Shown here in pieces: positions 21,402 through 32,423 of a DNA stretch of 64,000 nucleotides. Position numbers and translations under genes: made by a program. The DNA comes from Scolanthus callimorphus (lineage: Eukaryota; Cnidaria; Anthozoa; Actiniaria; Edwardsiidae): NCBI GenBank assembly GCA_033964015.1, contig CM066921.1, positions 29,161,918 through 29,225,917 of the forward strand, read 5' to 3'. Every line of letters begins with the position of its first letter. Within the stretch, counting starts at the first letter, position 1. The notes below the pieces were generated by a model. The model saw only the letters and a list, made by a program, of their open reading frames with translations. It made no database searches and had not been told where the DNA came from.

Positions 21402-21512
21402 TAGAGCGGATTTCAGATAACTGTCGTGAGTAATAACTCCTATAGGTTTTGTTCAGAATTGAAGTAATCACTTTGCAATTGGCTTCACTACAGTCATGTG
21501 AAGTCCGCTCTA
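21402..21512. mobile_element. TA-flanked MITE, GAGCGGATTT family copy 2
   Basis: Starts TAGAGCGGATTTCAG and ends AAGTCCGCTCTA, with TA at both ends. Its interior is the reverse complement of 95-228, sharing cctatagg, caattgcaaagtgat-type and cacgacagt blocks, and lacks about 23 bp present there. Confidence 0.75.
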
Positions 21513-22966
21513 CTGTAACCAAACCTGCTGCCTTGAAAGTTAAAGGGGGAAGCCCCACGATTTTAGGGAATTTAGGAATTTTAGAATTTAGTTTAAGCCA
21601 CAAGAAATTAACAAAATAACCTTTTATGGTTTGTTAAGCAACCTTACGACCGTTAAATAAGTAAACAAGTTGGAGTGTATAAATGTGATTTTGCTGTGCC
21701 CCTCGCTCTTAGCATTTGTGTGAGTGAAAGCTACGGAAAAATAAAATTTGACATTCCTAGAGCTAAACTAGAAAACCTAAGGGTTCATTTTGGCTCTAGG
21801 CATTTCCTTACATATCTCTCTTTTGAAAATGAAATAAAATGAACAAAAACAAAAAAAAAAATATACACTAAAATGGAAATGTAAAAGAATTAAGGAAATG
21901 CAAATGAAGTATTATTGTCTTCCTAAGTGTTTTCGTGGGTTGTCGAGCGGATTAAATTGGATGGCGAAATTTGATTTCTTACCAGGCTGAACAGTTTTCC
22001 CAAACATTAGAAATTTTACAGTAGCGAAAGCTATTGCGTATACAATGCAAATTTCAGGTTCCCTTTATTATGTGGTAAATCACTGGTTGTATTCTGTAAC
22101 ATTGTGTTTAAATAACAGTCAACCATTCTGATCAAAGCAGGCAAATCGCAAATCAAAACAATATCAGACACGTGCAAATTGACACAGAAGAACCCTCTCC
22201 TCGCAAGGTAGTCGTTCCGTTAATCACTTATTATTGTGACCCCCAGTGTTACAATTTCCTTATGGAAGTCTTATGAAATTTATATAGATTCGTTAATATG
22301 CAAGCTTACTTTTACAAAATTCTGGTTTACAGAAGTACAAAATGAGTTCTAATTATTCTGATTGTTATATTTCAGAAAAAGCTCCCCCAAAGGAATTTTG
22401 GTAATTCTAGGCCTCAAGACAACCAGAAATACATAAAAATCTGTAAATAAATTTGCACTCACCGATGTAATTGTCTATGAAAACTTTTCGGCTTTTCGGT
22501 GCTATATTCTCTATACATTTAGAATGTTTCCAATATGTTTACAGTGGTTTTTGACTATGCCGGCCCTGCTAGAGTATGTTGATTTTTTAATTACTTTGCT
22601 TCCCATCACTAGTTCTTTAGAAATATTTACAGTAGAAAGTTTGCATGGAATTCTATTTGCAAGGATCATCTGAAAAGCATTTATAAATACTTTAAACTTC
22701 ACAGTTTTTTTTATGTTATAAAGCTTTCATAAAATCAGATGCAGTTATTAAAGTTATGATATCAGATTACAAAATATATGTTTCTAAACCTTGATACTTT
22801 CTTTCATTTATTATAATCACTTTATTATAATCATTTATTATAATCACTTGGAGCTCCGCTTTTAGGCAGTGCCTAAATCTATCTATCTATATATATAGTA
22901 TATATATATATATATATACCGAAATATAGGTGGTTATGAAAACTTAGACATTGTCGTCATTTGTGG

Positions 22967-23008
<42 letters not shown>

Positions 23009-23484
23009 TTCGTTAATATGCAAGCTTACTTTTACAGTAGGGTGGCAAGTCTAGCAAGATTCATTAGTTATCACGGAAATATCGCTATTACACTGAAGTT
23101 CGAGATTCTACTCAAATAGAGTAAATGTAAAAATTCTGCTTCCTCGATTCACCCCTTGCGCAAAAAGGTTTACACAACGATTCTTGAGAATCATTATTCT
23201 TTAAATGAAATCTAAACAAAACTAATTATGTTTGAGCGTGGAAGATTGTCACAATTTGTCAACAAAGGAAAAATGGAAAAAGGTTCTCATGGCTTGGTCG
23301 CCTGGAGCAACGACACATCGTTTCTAAAATCTGCTTCCTTTCATCTTTGATTGACCTTCTAATTAATCCATTACGTTGCGCGCGCATACCTGAAATGGTA
23401 AGTTACCGAAATTTATGGCGGAAATAGGATGCATCCAAAGCGCACGTTATCTTGTATTTCTGGAAATCAGCAAAATACTAGATA
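21513..23484. other. Intronic stretch upstream of fucosyltransferase 1
   Basis: Contains two TA microsatellites (22881-22918 and 22972-23006) and an exact 36 bp direct repeat (22281-22316 and 23001-23036). The region 23090-23484 is the 5' part of the duplicated fucosyltransferase block; a well-formed donor (aaatg|gtaagtt) near 23400 could belong to an untranslated first exon. Confidence 0.5.
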
Positions 23485-24774
23485 ATGGCGCATTCTTCGT
23501 TCATCCTTCTTCTTCTTGCAGTGGCCGGGCTTCTGCTTCTTTACGTGTTCATTATTCCGTCCAAAAACATATTTGCCTCTCCATCCATACATGTGGAAAT
23601 TAATACTGTGAAAACAGTGAAACGTCTATCATTGCAACCTGCCGATCGACCCGTCATAGAGGAGCCTAATTTTGAAGACTACACTATAATCTATGATATG
23701 ATACACAGGCATCTGAACATGACTCCAAACATGGGTAAAGTCAGCAAAGTTTTTAGAAACTTACAAACAACAAAGAAGCGAAAACTGATCCTTTTGTATA
23801 CAACATTCTTTGGTGGTCCCTGGTTTTTCTTAAAGCAAGAATATTTCTCCAAATATTCGAGAAGTTTGTCACCCATTTTCAACTGTAATGTTTCGACGGA
23901 CAAGTTCGACTTCAACAAAAGCGATGCTGTAATGTTTCATTTGAGGGATATGCCTCCCGCTGAGCACCTCCGTGAGATGTTAAAGATCAAACCTCCTCAC
24001 CAGAGATGGGTCTTCTTCCTGCTTGAAAACCCCTTTCATCTTTTGCTTGACTTACGGAATTTCAACGGTATGTTTAACTGGACAATGACGTACGCAACAA
24101 ACTCGGACATCTTTTTTCCTTACGGCGCTTATCACGAAATAACAACGGTGGACCCAGACCAAGACTTCACCAAAGGTAAAGACAAGCTACTGTTCTGGCC
24201 CGTCAGCCATTGCGGTTTACCTCGCGAGAAAGTTGCAGTCAAATTGAAGGAGTACATTCCTATTGATATTTTCGGTGCTTGCAAGACGAGAATAGGATCC
24301 AGTACGCCAGGACTAACTTGCAAACGATCCACCAAAGCTTGTGACCAGCTCGAAAGACACTACAAATTCAGGTTATCGTTTGAAAACAGACCCTGTAAAG
24401 ATTATGTGACAGAGAAATACTGGGATGCATTGCGTCAAGGTAATGTTCCTATTGTCCTCGGTGGCGCGAACTACACGGATCCATCTCTTGTTATTCCTGG
24501 TTCTTATATCAATGTCTTAGACTTTCCATCTCTCAAAGTGCTAGCAGACTATATAAAATACCTGGATAAAAATAATACAGCGTACAATGAATATTTCAAT
24601 TGGAGAAAAAGGTATAAAGCGACGCAAAATCATAATTATTTTGGGTATGGATTGTGTGGCGCGTTGAATTTGAAAGATTCCAAGCCAAAAGTGTATAAAG
24701 ATATTGATAAATTCTGGGGTGTAAACGAAACATGTGTTAGGAACGATGACAGGTTAAGAAAGTTTATTTCATGA
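23485..24774 (+). CDS. Alpha-1,3-fucosyltransferase (GT10), copy 1
   Basis: A 429-residue type II Golgi membrane enzyme predicted to transfer fucose from GDP-fucose to GlcNAc in an alpha-1,3 linkage on N-glycans or Lewis-type antennae. Residues 1-5 are cytoplasmic, 6-27 form the signal anchor (leucine-rich), then comes a stem and the catalytic domain. The GT10 donor-binding signature lies near 293-325: FENRPCKDYVTEKYWDAL followed by VPIVLGG. An upstream block with VFFLLENPFH corresponds to the conserved acceptor-side motif. Several NxS/T sequons are present. The ATG has a good context (ATGG) and AATAAA follows at 24866. It is intronless, nested in a PRKDC intron on the other strand, and followed 2.5 kb downstream by a near-identical copy. 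Confidence 0.93.
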   Translation: MAHSSFILLLLAVAGLLLLYVFIIPSKNIFASPSIHVEINTVKTVKRLSLQPADRPVIEEPNFEDYTIIYDMIHRHLNMTPNMGKVSKVFRNLQTTKKRKLILLYTTFFGGPWFFLKQEYFSKYSRSLSPIFNCNVSTDKFDFNKSDAVMFHLRDMPPAEHLREMLKIKPPHQRWVFFLLENPFHLLLDLRNFNGMFNWTMTYATNSDIFFPYGAYHEITTVDPDQDFTKGKDKLLFWPVSHCGLPREKVAVKLKEYIPIDIFGACKTRIGSSTPGLTCKRSTKACDQLERHYKFRLSFENRPCKDYVTEKYWDALRQGNVPIVLGGANYTDPSLVIPGSYINVLDFPSLKVLADYIKYLDKNNTAYNEYFNWRKRYKATQNHNYFGYGLCGALNLKDSKPKVYKDIDKFWGVNETCVRNDDRLRKFIS

Positions 24775-25179
24775 AATTTTCAGTATCATTAAAAAAAATT
24801 ATATAAAGAACCTAGAAATAAGATCCTTGACAGGCAAAAAAAAATATAATTTCCATATCAAAGCAAATAAAATTGAAAGGTATCTGTTATGTGATCTTCT
24901 TAATACCTGCTCATCAAGAACGTTTATCAGTTAAATTTCTTTGCGATCTCGAAAACAAGTCAACTTAATGTTTGCCCTCCAGTCATGCTCCGTCGATTTA
25001 CCGAGGAGAATCTAGAGGTCTATTCATAGGTTCGTAGCGAAATAACAAGCACATGACTGTTAAGCTGCAAATAGCATATTTCAGGTTTGGAATTCATTTT
25101 TATAAGAAATCAATTATCAACAAAGTTGTGATTTTTTACATGAGAGCCTTGTACCTGTCGAGGCGCTAACAACTTACTA

Positions 25180-25523
25180 CAGTAAAACCCCGCGTATAAG
25201 AACCTGCTAGGCTAAAATTTACATTTTTAGCCCCCTCTACATAAGAACTTATAAATGTTTCTTATCAGTGAAGATGCTGTAAAATTGTACGTAGAAACTA
25301 CTGAATATCTTAAGATCATCATCTGATTATATTTCAAGGTTAAGTACTGTATGGTGATCATCCGTGCCAATTGAAATGTTTTTGTTCTCGGTCTGTGTAT
25401 ATGTCTATTGTGTTTACCATTCAAATAATTCTTCAACCATTTATTTATATGAAGTACCATTTATGTAATAACTCTGTGTAGGCTAAATTTATTATCCAGG
25501 TTCTTATACGCAGTTTTTTCCTG
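25180..25523. mobile_element. Tigger/pogo-like MITE, TA target site
   Basis: The left end CAGTAAAACCCCGCGTATAA (then gaacctg) and the right end caggttcttatacgcag followed by ttttttcctg are inverted repeats of about 27 bp. TA flanks both ends (25178-25179 and 25524-25525). The CAGTRAAACC terminus is typical of Tigger-type pogo elements. It is absent from the equivalent position downstream of fucosyltransferase 2. Confidence 0.78.
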
Positions 25524-25554
25524 TACATCGTCGGCTATTAAAGGGACGACATGA

Positions 25555-25845
25555 TCAATACTGTCGATGAACCCCAGAAGTTCTGAAATCTGGAGAATTC
25601 GTCGGAACCATCTCGTTTCCCCGTTTCTTTCCCAAAACCTTTACGAATCTCTTCCAAAAACGTCCGAACTCTCTCCGAATCTTTGCCGATGGCGCGGACT
25701 TCGGTTGACTTTTTTGTGTTTGACTATGAATCATAGAATATGTTGAAAAATCCGGGACATTTGATGCTTTAACCTGGAGACTAAATAAAAATCCTGGAGA
25801 CTCGCGGGTAAACCTGGAGAGTTGGCAGGTATGATAATCACCTAG
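25555..25845. mobile_element. Unclassified insertion present only after fucosyltransferase 1
   Basis: Comparison of the two duplicated blocks shows about 290 extra bases here, between ggctattaaagggac and attgaccaaggttgtta. It carries repeated cctggagactcg/cctggagagttgg motifs and no coding capacity. Likely a SINE or MITE; ends not resolved. Confidence 0.4.
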
Positions 25846-27248
25846 CTTCAAAACATTGACCAAGGTTGTTATTCCAAAAGTTGAATAAAAGTTCTATAAA
25901 AAGAATCATACAGTCTTGGTTTGCTTTAAAAAAACAGGAGCTCATTTCTGAACTACAAATTGTATTCTATCCGGAAGGCTACATCAAAAGTATATGTTTA
26001 TCAAAACTTGGACAAAATGAAGCCAAAAATTTGTTTACATCGCGCTTGAAAACGTCACAAAGAAAATATAAATAGAAAACCACACTGGGATAAAAACCCA
26101 CTGGGTAAAGAATCCTCGACCAAATCAGATTAAGGTGACTCGTTCGAAATTCAAAATGCACCCAACTGTGTCGCATAGAGCGCAAAGCTGCTTCGGCAAC
26201 CTCAGGCAATAATTTCTGTGTCTTTTCCTCTATTGTCATCATTCTTTTTCCAAATCCTACTTTATGATGTACAGATAAGTCAATAACAACCGATCTAGAT
26301 GAAAACGTTTTAAGAAGTCACAATCTAAACTTTAGTGAGGCCCTGATTGTATATTCATGCCTTAGTAGAAAAAAAAAGTGCTGATTTTTTTGGCTCAATT
26401 CCCAGGAATCGATTCCAGTTGATGTAATCTCAAATCAACCTAAGTTACAGAAAATTCGTCGGAACAGAAACGCGGGAACAAAAATGCGCAAAATTCGAAG
26501 CTGTAATCATCACCGATCTGGCACTGAAACAATGAAAATTCATCGCGCCTCGAAAAAACAAAATCATGAAACTCCAACTGGTAATAATTATATCTTTCAT
26601 AGACATAACAGAAACTTAATTTACATGAATCAAGAAGCGCATATCGTCTTGTCAGAAGCATACGGCCCGTCGTTTTACCATCTAGAACAGCAAAATCGCG
26701 CTTCAAATATGTATCGTTTGGGCCTCTGAATTTTATCAACAGCAAGAACCATTTTCCAATTTAACATAGAAAGACTTGCTCATTCGTTTACTGCATGAAA
26801 GATGGCTTCTTACCTTCTTTGCTTATCAATACAAATGAAAACTTCCGTCCACCAGCATGGCTGCCGCACTATTGTGATGTTATTCCCAATGGGATGATTG
26901 CAAACCATCAATTACACTGAAGGTCGAAATTCTACTCCGTAAATGTAAAAATTATGTTTCCTTGATACAGTTTACCCCTGACGCAAAAAGGTTTACACAA
27001 CGATTATTGAGAAATCGTTATTCTTTACAGATGAAATCTAAAAAAACTAATTTGTTGGTTTGGTCGTCTTGAGCAACGGTACTTAGTTTCAAAAAAATGC
27101 TTCCTTTTATATCTTTGATTGGCCTTCAAATCCATCTCGTTGCGTGCCCATACCTGAAATGGTAAGTTACCGAAATGTATGACGGACATAGGATGCATCC
27201 AAATCGCACGGTATCTTGTATTTCTGGAAATCAGCAAAATACTAGATA

Positions 27249-28544
27249 ATGGCGCATTCTTCGTTCACCCTTCTTCTTCTTGCAGTGGCCGGGCTTCTGC
27301 TTCTTTACGTGTTCATTATTCCGTCCAAAAACATATTTGCCTCTCCACCTATACATGTGGAAATTAATACTGTGAAAACAGTTAAACGTCTATCATTGCA
27401 ACCTGCCGTTCGACCCGTCATAGAGGAGCCTAATTTTGAAGACTACACTATAATCTATGATATGATACAGAGGCATCTGAACATGACTCCAAACATGGGT
27501 AAAGTCAGCAAAGTTTTTAGAAACTTACAAACAACAAAGAAGCGAAAATTGATCCTTTTGTACACAACTTTCTTTGGTGCCCGTCCCTGGTTTTTCTTAA
27601 AGCAAGAATATTTCTCCAAATATTCAAGAAGTTCGTCACCCATTTTCAACTGTAATGTTTCGACGGACAAGTTAGACTTCAACAAAAGCGATGCTGTAAT
27701 GTTCCATTTGAGGGATATGCCTTCCGCTGAGCACCTCCGTGAGATGTTAAAGATCAAACCTCCTCACCAGAGATGGGTCTTCTTCCTGCTTGAAAATCCC
27801 TTTCATCTTTGGCTTGACTTACGGAATTTCAACGGCATGTTTAACTGGACAATGACGTACGCAACAAACTCGGACATCTTTTTTCCTTACGGCGCTTATC
27901 ACGAAATAACAACCAAGGTGGACCCAGACCAAGACTTCACCAAAGGTAAAGACAAGCTACTGTTCTGGTCCGTCAGCCATTGCGGTTTACCTCGCGAGAA
28001 AGTTGCAGTCAAATTGAAGGAGTACATTCCTATTGATATTTTCGGCGCTTGCAAGACGAGAATAGGATCCAGTACGCCAGGACTAACTTGCAAACGATCC
28101 ACCAAAGCCTGTGATCAGCTCGAAAGACGCTACAAATTCAGGTTATCGTTTGAAAACAGACCCTGTAAAGATTATGTGACAGAGAAATACTGGGATGCAT
28201 TGCGTCAAGGTAATGTTCCTATTGTCCTCGGTGGCGCGAACTACACGGATCCATCTCTTGTTATTCCTGGTTCTTATATCAATGTCTTAGACTTTCCATC
28301 TCTCAAAGTGCTAGCAGACTATATAAAATACCTGGATAAAAATAATACAGCGTACAATGAATATTTCAATTGGAGAAAAAGGTATAAAGCGACGCAAAAT
28401 CATAATTATTTTGGGTATGGATTGTGTGGCGCGTTGAATTTGAAAAATTCCAAGCCAAAAGTGTATAACGATATTGATAAATTCTGGGGTATAGACGAAT
28501 CATGTATCAGGAATGATGAAAGGTTAAGAAGGCTTATTTCATGA
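27249..28544 (+). CDS. Alpha-1,3-fucosyltransferase (GT10), copy 2
   Basis: A 431-residue paralogue of the enzyme at 23485-24774, with the same signal anchor, stem and GT10 motifs. By eye it differs at about 20 residues and two small indels (a GAR for GG near residue 115, and an extra Lys after ITT). It has the intact donor-binding block. The duplication includes about 350 bp of 5' flank and 3' flank, so it probably carries its own promoter. AATAAA is at 28602. The last 20 residues (IDESCIRNDERLRRLIS) are the most diverged part, while 315 nt just before are identical to copy 1. Confidence 0.93.
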   Translation: MAHSSFTLLLLAVAGLLLLYVFIIPSKNIFASPPIHVEINTVKTVKRLSLQPAVRPVIEEPNFEDYTIIYDMIQRHLNMTPNMGKVSKVFRNLQTTKKRKLILLYTTFFGARPWFFLKQEYFSKYSRSSSPIFNCNVSTDKLDFNKSDAVMFHLRDMPSAEHLREMLKIKPPHQRWVFFLLENPFHLWLDLRNFNGMFNWTMTYATNSDIFFPYGAYHEITTKVDPDQDFTKGKDKLLFWSVSHCGLPREKVAVKLKEYIPIDIFGACKTRIGSSTPGLTCKRSTKACDQLERRYKFRLSFENRPCKDYVTEKYWDALRQGNVPIVLGGANYTDPSLVIPGSYINVLDFPSLKVLADYIKYLDKNNTAYNEYFNWRKRYKATQNHNYFGYGLCGALNLKNSKPKVYNDIDKFWGIDESCIRNDERLRRLIS

Positions 28545-28939
28545 AATCTTAAGTACAGTAAAAACCTATAAAGAAACAAGAATTAAGATCCTTGTAATGC
28601 AAATAAAAACCCTAATCTCCATATCAAAACCATTTAGATCAAATTTCAGGTTTGGAATTCATTTTTAGAAATCAATTATCAACACGTGGCTACTTCTTAA
28701 AGAAGGTGGTGAATATTTACATGATAGCCTGCTATTAAAGGGACATATTCACCTTGCTTAAAAATATTGACCAAGGCTGTTATTTGAAAAGTTGAATAAA
28801 CGTTCTATAAAAAGAATCAATTCGGTCTTGGTTTGCTTTAAAAAGCAGGAGTTTATCTCTGAATTACAAAATGTATTCTATCCGGAAGGCTACGTCAAAG
28901 TATACGTTTATCACAACGTTGCGCGCTAGAAGAGATGCC

Positions 28940-29090
28940 TCCGTGAATAGACAATATAGTCTGCATCGCATAGACCACACACACGGTTGCATCTCTTCAA
29001 GCGCATAACGGGTCACGGGGCTGCCAAGTCATCCGTGGGTGAGCACTTTCGCAAGGCGCATGGCATGGGGGCTGGGGTGTCACACCTGTA
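28940..29090 (+). pseudogene. Penelope-like GIY-YIG endonuclease fragment (tentative)
   Basis: One frame reads TRLHLFKRITGHGAAKSSVG then EHFRKAHGM, resembling the end of the GIY-YIG nuclease region of Penelope-like and related retroelements, where an arginine helix precedes SSVxEHFxxxH. The upstream part has a stop codon and is decayed. Short similarity only. Confidence 0.35.
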
Positions 29091-29548
29091 CAAATGTATG
29101 GTGGCCTTTTCCAGCTTACCGATATTGTTCTTAATGTTTAATGTATGTCTTCTAAAAAGGGGATCACAGGCACTCCAGGTCCCCCCTCCCCCAATTTCTA
29201 ATGGTCCACACCTCAGAACTCTAAACTTTGACTTTGTCTTGATAATGGTGATACGATGTCGTCGAAACTTTTAGTGTTTTCTTTCATTATTTTATGTTGC
29301 AGTAAGCATTTTCTTTTGATATTCAAACTAGCTTCCCACATACTCAAACTATTCTAGTAAATAATCAAACTAATCTAAAACCAATATTCAAACTAGTTTC
29401 AAAGTTTATATTCAATATTTCGTTTCTACCCCCGATTGCTATACATGCCGCGAGGCATGATGGGACGGTTGAATGGAGTAATGCCGAACACGGCTTTCTG
29501 GCGTTTTGATTGGCTGTATTTGGCATAAATAAGAAGTATAACACTTAC

Positions 29549-29633
29549 CTTAAAAACCATTTCCGGGTTGTGAAGAAGCTCTAGAGCTGCAATAAAGTCA
29601 TCTACCAGTGGAAGCTCCAGTTTCCTTTTGACC
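29549..29633 (-). CDS. PRKDC: PRKDC exon K
   Basis: 85 nt between a cttcacag acceptor and a gtaagtg donor. It reads RVKRKLELPLVDDFIAALEL then LHNPEMVFK, matching the vertebrate block that ends NPELLFK. It is phase 0 at the donor. The next intron, about 14.9 kb, hosts both fucosyltransferase genes on the opposite strand. Confidence 0.93.
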
Positions 29634-29723
29634 CTGTGAAGATCAAATAAACGTATGTATTTATATAATTCCATATAAAGACAGCGACTTATCAATGGAT
29701 TGAAAAAAGTCATCTCGGCTCAC

Positions 29724-29812
29724 CTGTTGACAGATTCCTGGTTCAATTTACTTTCTTTGCTCTCATCAAACACAAATGATTCGCTGCTGATCTTGAAGGC
29801 ATAGCATAACGC
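29724..29812 (-). CDS. PRKDC: PRKDC exon J (SSESF segment)
   Basis: 89 nt between a tttttaccacag acceptor and a gtgagcc donor. It reads ALCYAFKISSESFVFDESKE and then SKLNQESVN, the counterpart of the vertebrate YPFIISSESYSF block. It leaves two bases that complete an Arg codon in exon K, only 90 bp downstream. Confidence 0.93.
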
Positions 29813-30825
29813 CTGTGGTAAAAAGAACAACTTACATGTGAATGTTTGAGGCGGACTCCCAAAAAGTGCAGCTGAATTAAGCTGGGATTAAGGATAATCC
29901 TTATTTACAGTTAACTTCGTTTTATCATAGACTATGAATTGAACGAAGCAATGGGTATAAGAGAACACTCTAAAAGTCAACCCCCTAAAACAACAACAAC
30001 AACAACAAAATACTTGCACCCAATGCACCCTTTCCACTAACCATTGCAGTGTAATAAGGATAATCCTTAATCTAATCTTGACAACCAGTTGACGCCACTG
30101 GGAGCCAAGTAGCCCTCAGTGGGTACTAAACAACTCCCTGAATTAGGGCAGGGAATGAATGAAAGCCATCTGTCCTGTCCTGTCCTGTCAGGGTAGACGA
30201 GGTGGGACCTCGATTTATTGTCTCATCGGAAAAACGTGAAAAACACAGTAGAACAAAGTTTAACTCAAAATATGAACCACTTTCGACCACGACTCGAACA
30301 GAAAGAAATGACCTCTGTCCTGGCCTGTAGTCGAACCCGGATCATAGCGGTGAGAGGCCAACTGTGTGCTACCCTGAACTTGAAACAGATGGGTTTTCTC
30401 AAAGTTGTCAAGCATGTGAAAAACGCTAGCTATTCAGAGGAGATTTCGCAGGACTATGCCGAGCATGCCGTACAGTGGCCGTGTTAGAGATTGAATGTCG
30501 AAGCCTGCATAATGTAGCCTCGCAGAATGCGACGTCCAATACCGTGACTGTGTGGTATGTCACGTGTCCTCGTTATACGTATTCGTACAAAAGCTGTCCA
30601 AAAGTTAAGAGAGGCAAACAGGTCCATACTTTTAGGGGATTAAAAATGTCGTCAGTAATGGGGGACAAAAGTTTCCAATTTTTGTTTGGGGACAGTACAG
30701 AACCAGAGGATGGAGGATGGAAAACGTATATACTACTGAATGAAGAAAATAGCCACTGGTTGAAGAAAATGGAACGTAAAAACGTTCTCAAATCAGAACA
30801 CGGAGTGACCTCACGTGGCGGTTAC
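29813..30825. other. PRKDC intron between exons I and J, with a SINE-like head
   Basis: The minus-strand segment 30290-30395 reads gtagcacacagttggcct and, further on, atccgggttcgactac, fitting Pol III A- and B-box spacing, so a tRNA-derived SINE is likely. Short microsatellites occur (caacaa near 29990; tgtcc near 30175). A + strand open frame across 30475-31071 is an artefact that overlaps exon I. Confidence 0.45.
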
Positions 30826-30948
30826 CTGTGGGTAATTCGCCGCTATCTCCTCCACAATCCCGTGTACCGCTCGACCCTCGTGCTTGTCCATCAAAGCCAC
30901 CATCTGGTTGGTCCAGCCAATGAACATCCAACACGGTACTCCTCCCGC
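30826..30948 (-). CDS. PRKDC: PRKDC exon I (VPCW segment)
   Basis: 123 nt, 41 codons, between a gattgattgacag acceptor and a gtaaccgcc donor. It reads AGGVPCWMFIGWTNQMVALM then DKHEGRAVHGIVEEIAANYP, matching the vertebrate VPCW...WISHMVALLDK...YPQ block. The complete BEL-2 retrotransposon lies in the intron between this exon and exon H, starting only 140 bp away. Confidence 0.95.
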
Positions 30949-31088
30949 CTGTCAATCAATCAATCAGGATCAGTGGGGTTCTATCAGGCTTACTCTAGAT
31001 GTTTCACATATGGTACCTCCCACTGTACTTTGTATACACTTATTTCAGAAATATTGCACCATCTGCTATAGCTCGCGATGCGACATGG

Positions 31089-32203
31089 TGTTAGTTTTGA
31101 AACGCCCCGATTCATTTCCTTTACGTAATGTTTTGAAAACTCGACAATCATTCTGCTTTGTCAGAACGTGCTTTCCTTAGAACTATTAGTTTTATCAGCT
31201 TAGATAACGTTTTGTGTATTTACGCCTCTTTATGTCTTTAATTTGCCGCAAGGAAATTGCTTTTGGCTACGTTATGTTTAGCCGTAGGCAGCGCTTCCGC
31301 ACCGCTACCAGTATGGGACACGTTCAGCCCATTTCAAGAGGCATAAATAGCCAAACGAAAACGTGTATTCTTGTTAGTTATGTTTATTCACATGGATCAC
31401 CGTCTACCGCTATCTTTGGTACGGGCGTAAAAACCAAAGTACGTAAGTTTTACACTTTTCTTGTTTTTAGTTATTTCCTGTGTTGCATATGTCAAATTAG
31501 TGAAGTTCAATGCTATATCTCGCAAACTTACTTGTTTAGTTATTATTGATGTTATGATCGCCATTATCATTGTCATTGACATTTTAGTCACGAAATCAGT
31601 TGCACCTTGAGTGCTGAATCTTAAGTTTCAATGCAACACTACTCCATGTATTAAATTAGGTTATAATATTTAGTATAAGCACAAATAGGCCCAAGCTTGT
31701 TTAGCCCTACCCAGATCGGCTATATGCTGTAATTAAGTTGCAATATTTAGACGTATATACGTGTCAGAAATCAGCATCAAGCCTTATGGAAGATGCATAG
31801 CCTTATTAGTTTTGCCCCTTTTTCCAATATCGGGATGACACATGTAAACGTCTCATTGATCAATACGTTCAATGCTTGTAGTTGTTATTAGTTTTACTTA
31901 TTTCGTTAGTTAGGTTAACACTTGTTGTATTCACATTTCAGTTTGAACCCGCATTATTGAATCCGCATACCGCATCTCTATCTGTTTGCCGCATTTGTAC
32001 TACCGCGACTATCTCATATCAACCGCTACTGTTTTGTCATTTTCGCTACCGACTATAAGTAACGCAATAGGTTTAGATCATTATTGTTCATTAAATAGTT
32101 TGTAAATCAATGGTGGAGTTCGAATCTTTTGCTACCGTACCGCGCTACCCTGTGATTGTTAAGGCTTGAGTATCCGCGACCTCTAGAAGTCTTGGCAACC
32201 ACA
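31089..32203 (+). repeat. BEL-2 5' LTR
   Basis: 1115 bp, beginning TGTTAGTTTTGAAACGCCCC and ending CTTGGCAACCACA. Preceded by CATGG. A TATA-like ctataagta lies at 32053. Compared with the 3' LTR it lacks 16 bp near 31397 and shows one nearby substitution; elsewhere the two look the same. Confidence 0.93.
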
Positions 32204-32423
32204 TCAGTTCAAATTTGGTTTACGTTGGATAGACATTTTGCTACGCTTGAGTTGTGAAGGAATTCAAACAATTTGTTGGACGTCAAGGAACACTTGACTT
32301 GTTATTCGTATCGTATTCTACTTGATTTGTTGACAGTTATTCGATCATCGAGTTTCACTTATCTGTGCGATTTATTGACTGTTTATAGAGATATTAGAGC
32401 AATTAACAATATCCGCTATAGAG

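Noticed and set aside
30475..31071. 198-codon open frame on the plus strand
   Set aside because: Overlaps PRKDC exon I antisense and the start of the BEL-2 LTR; no domain is recognisable.
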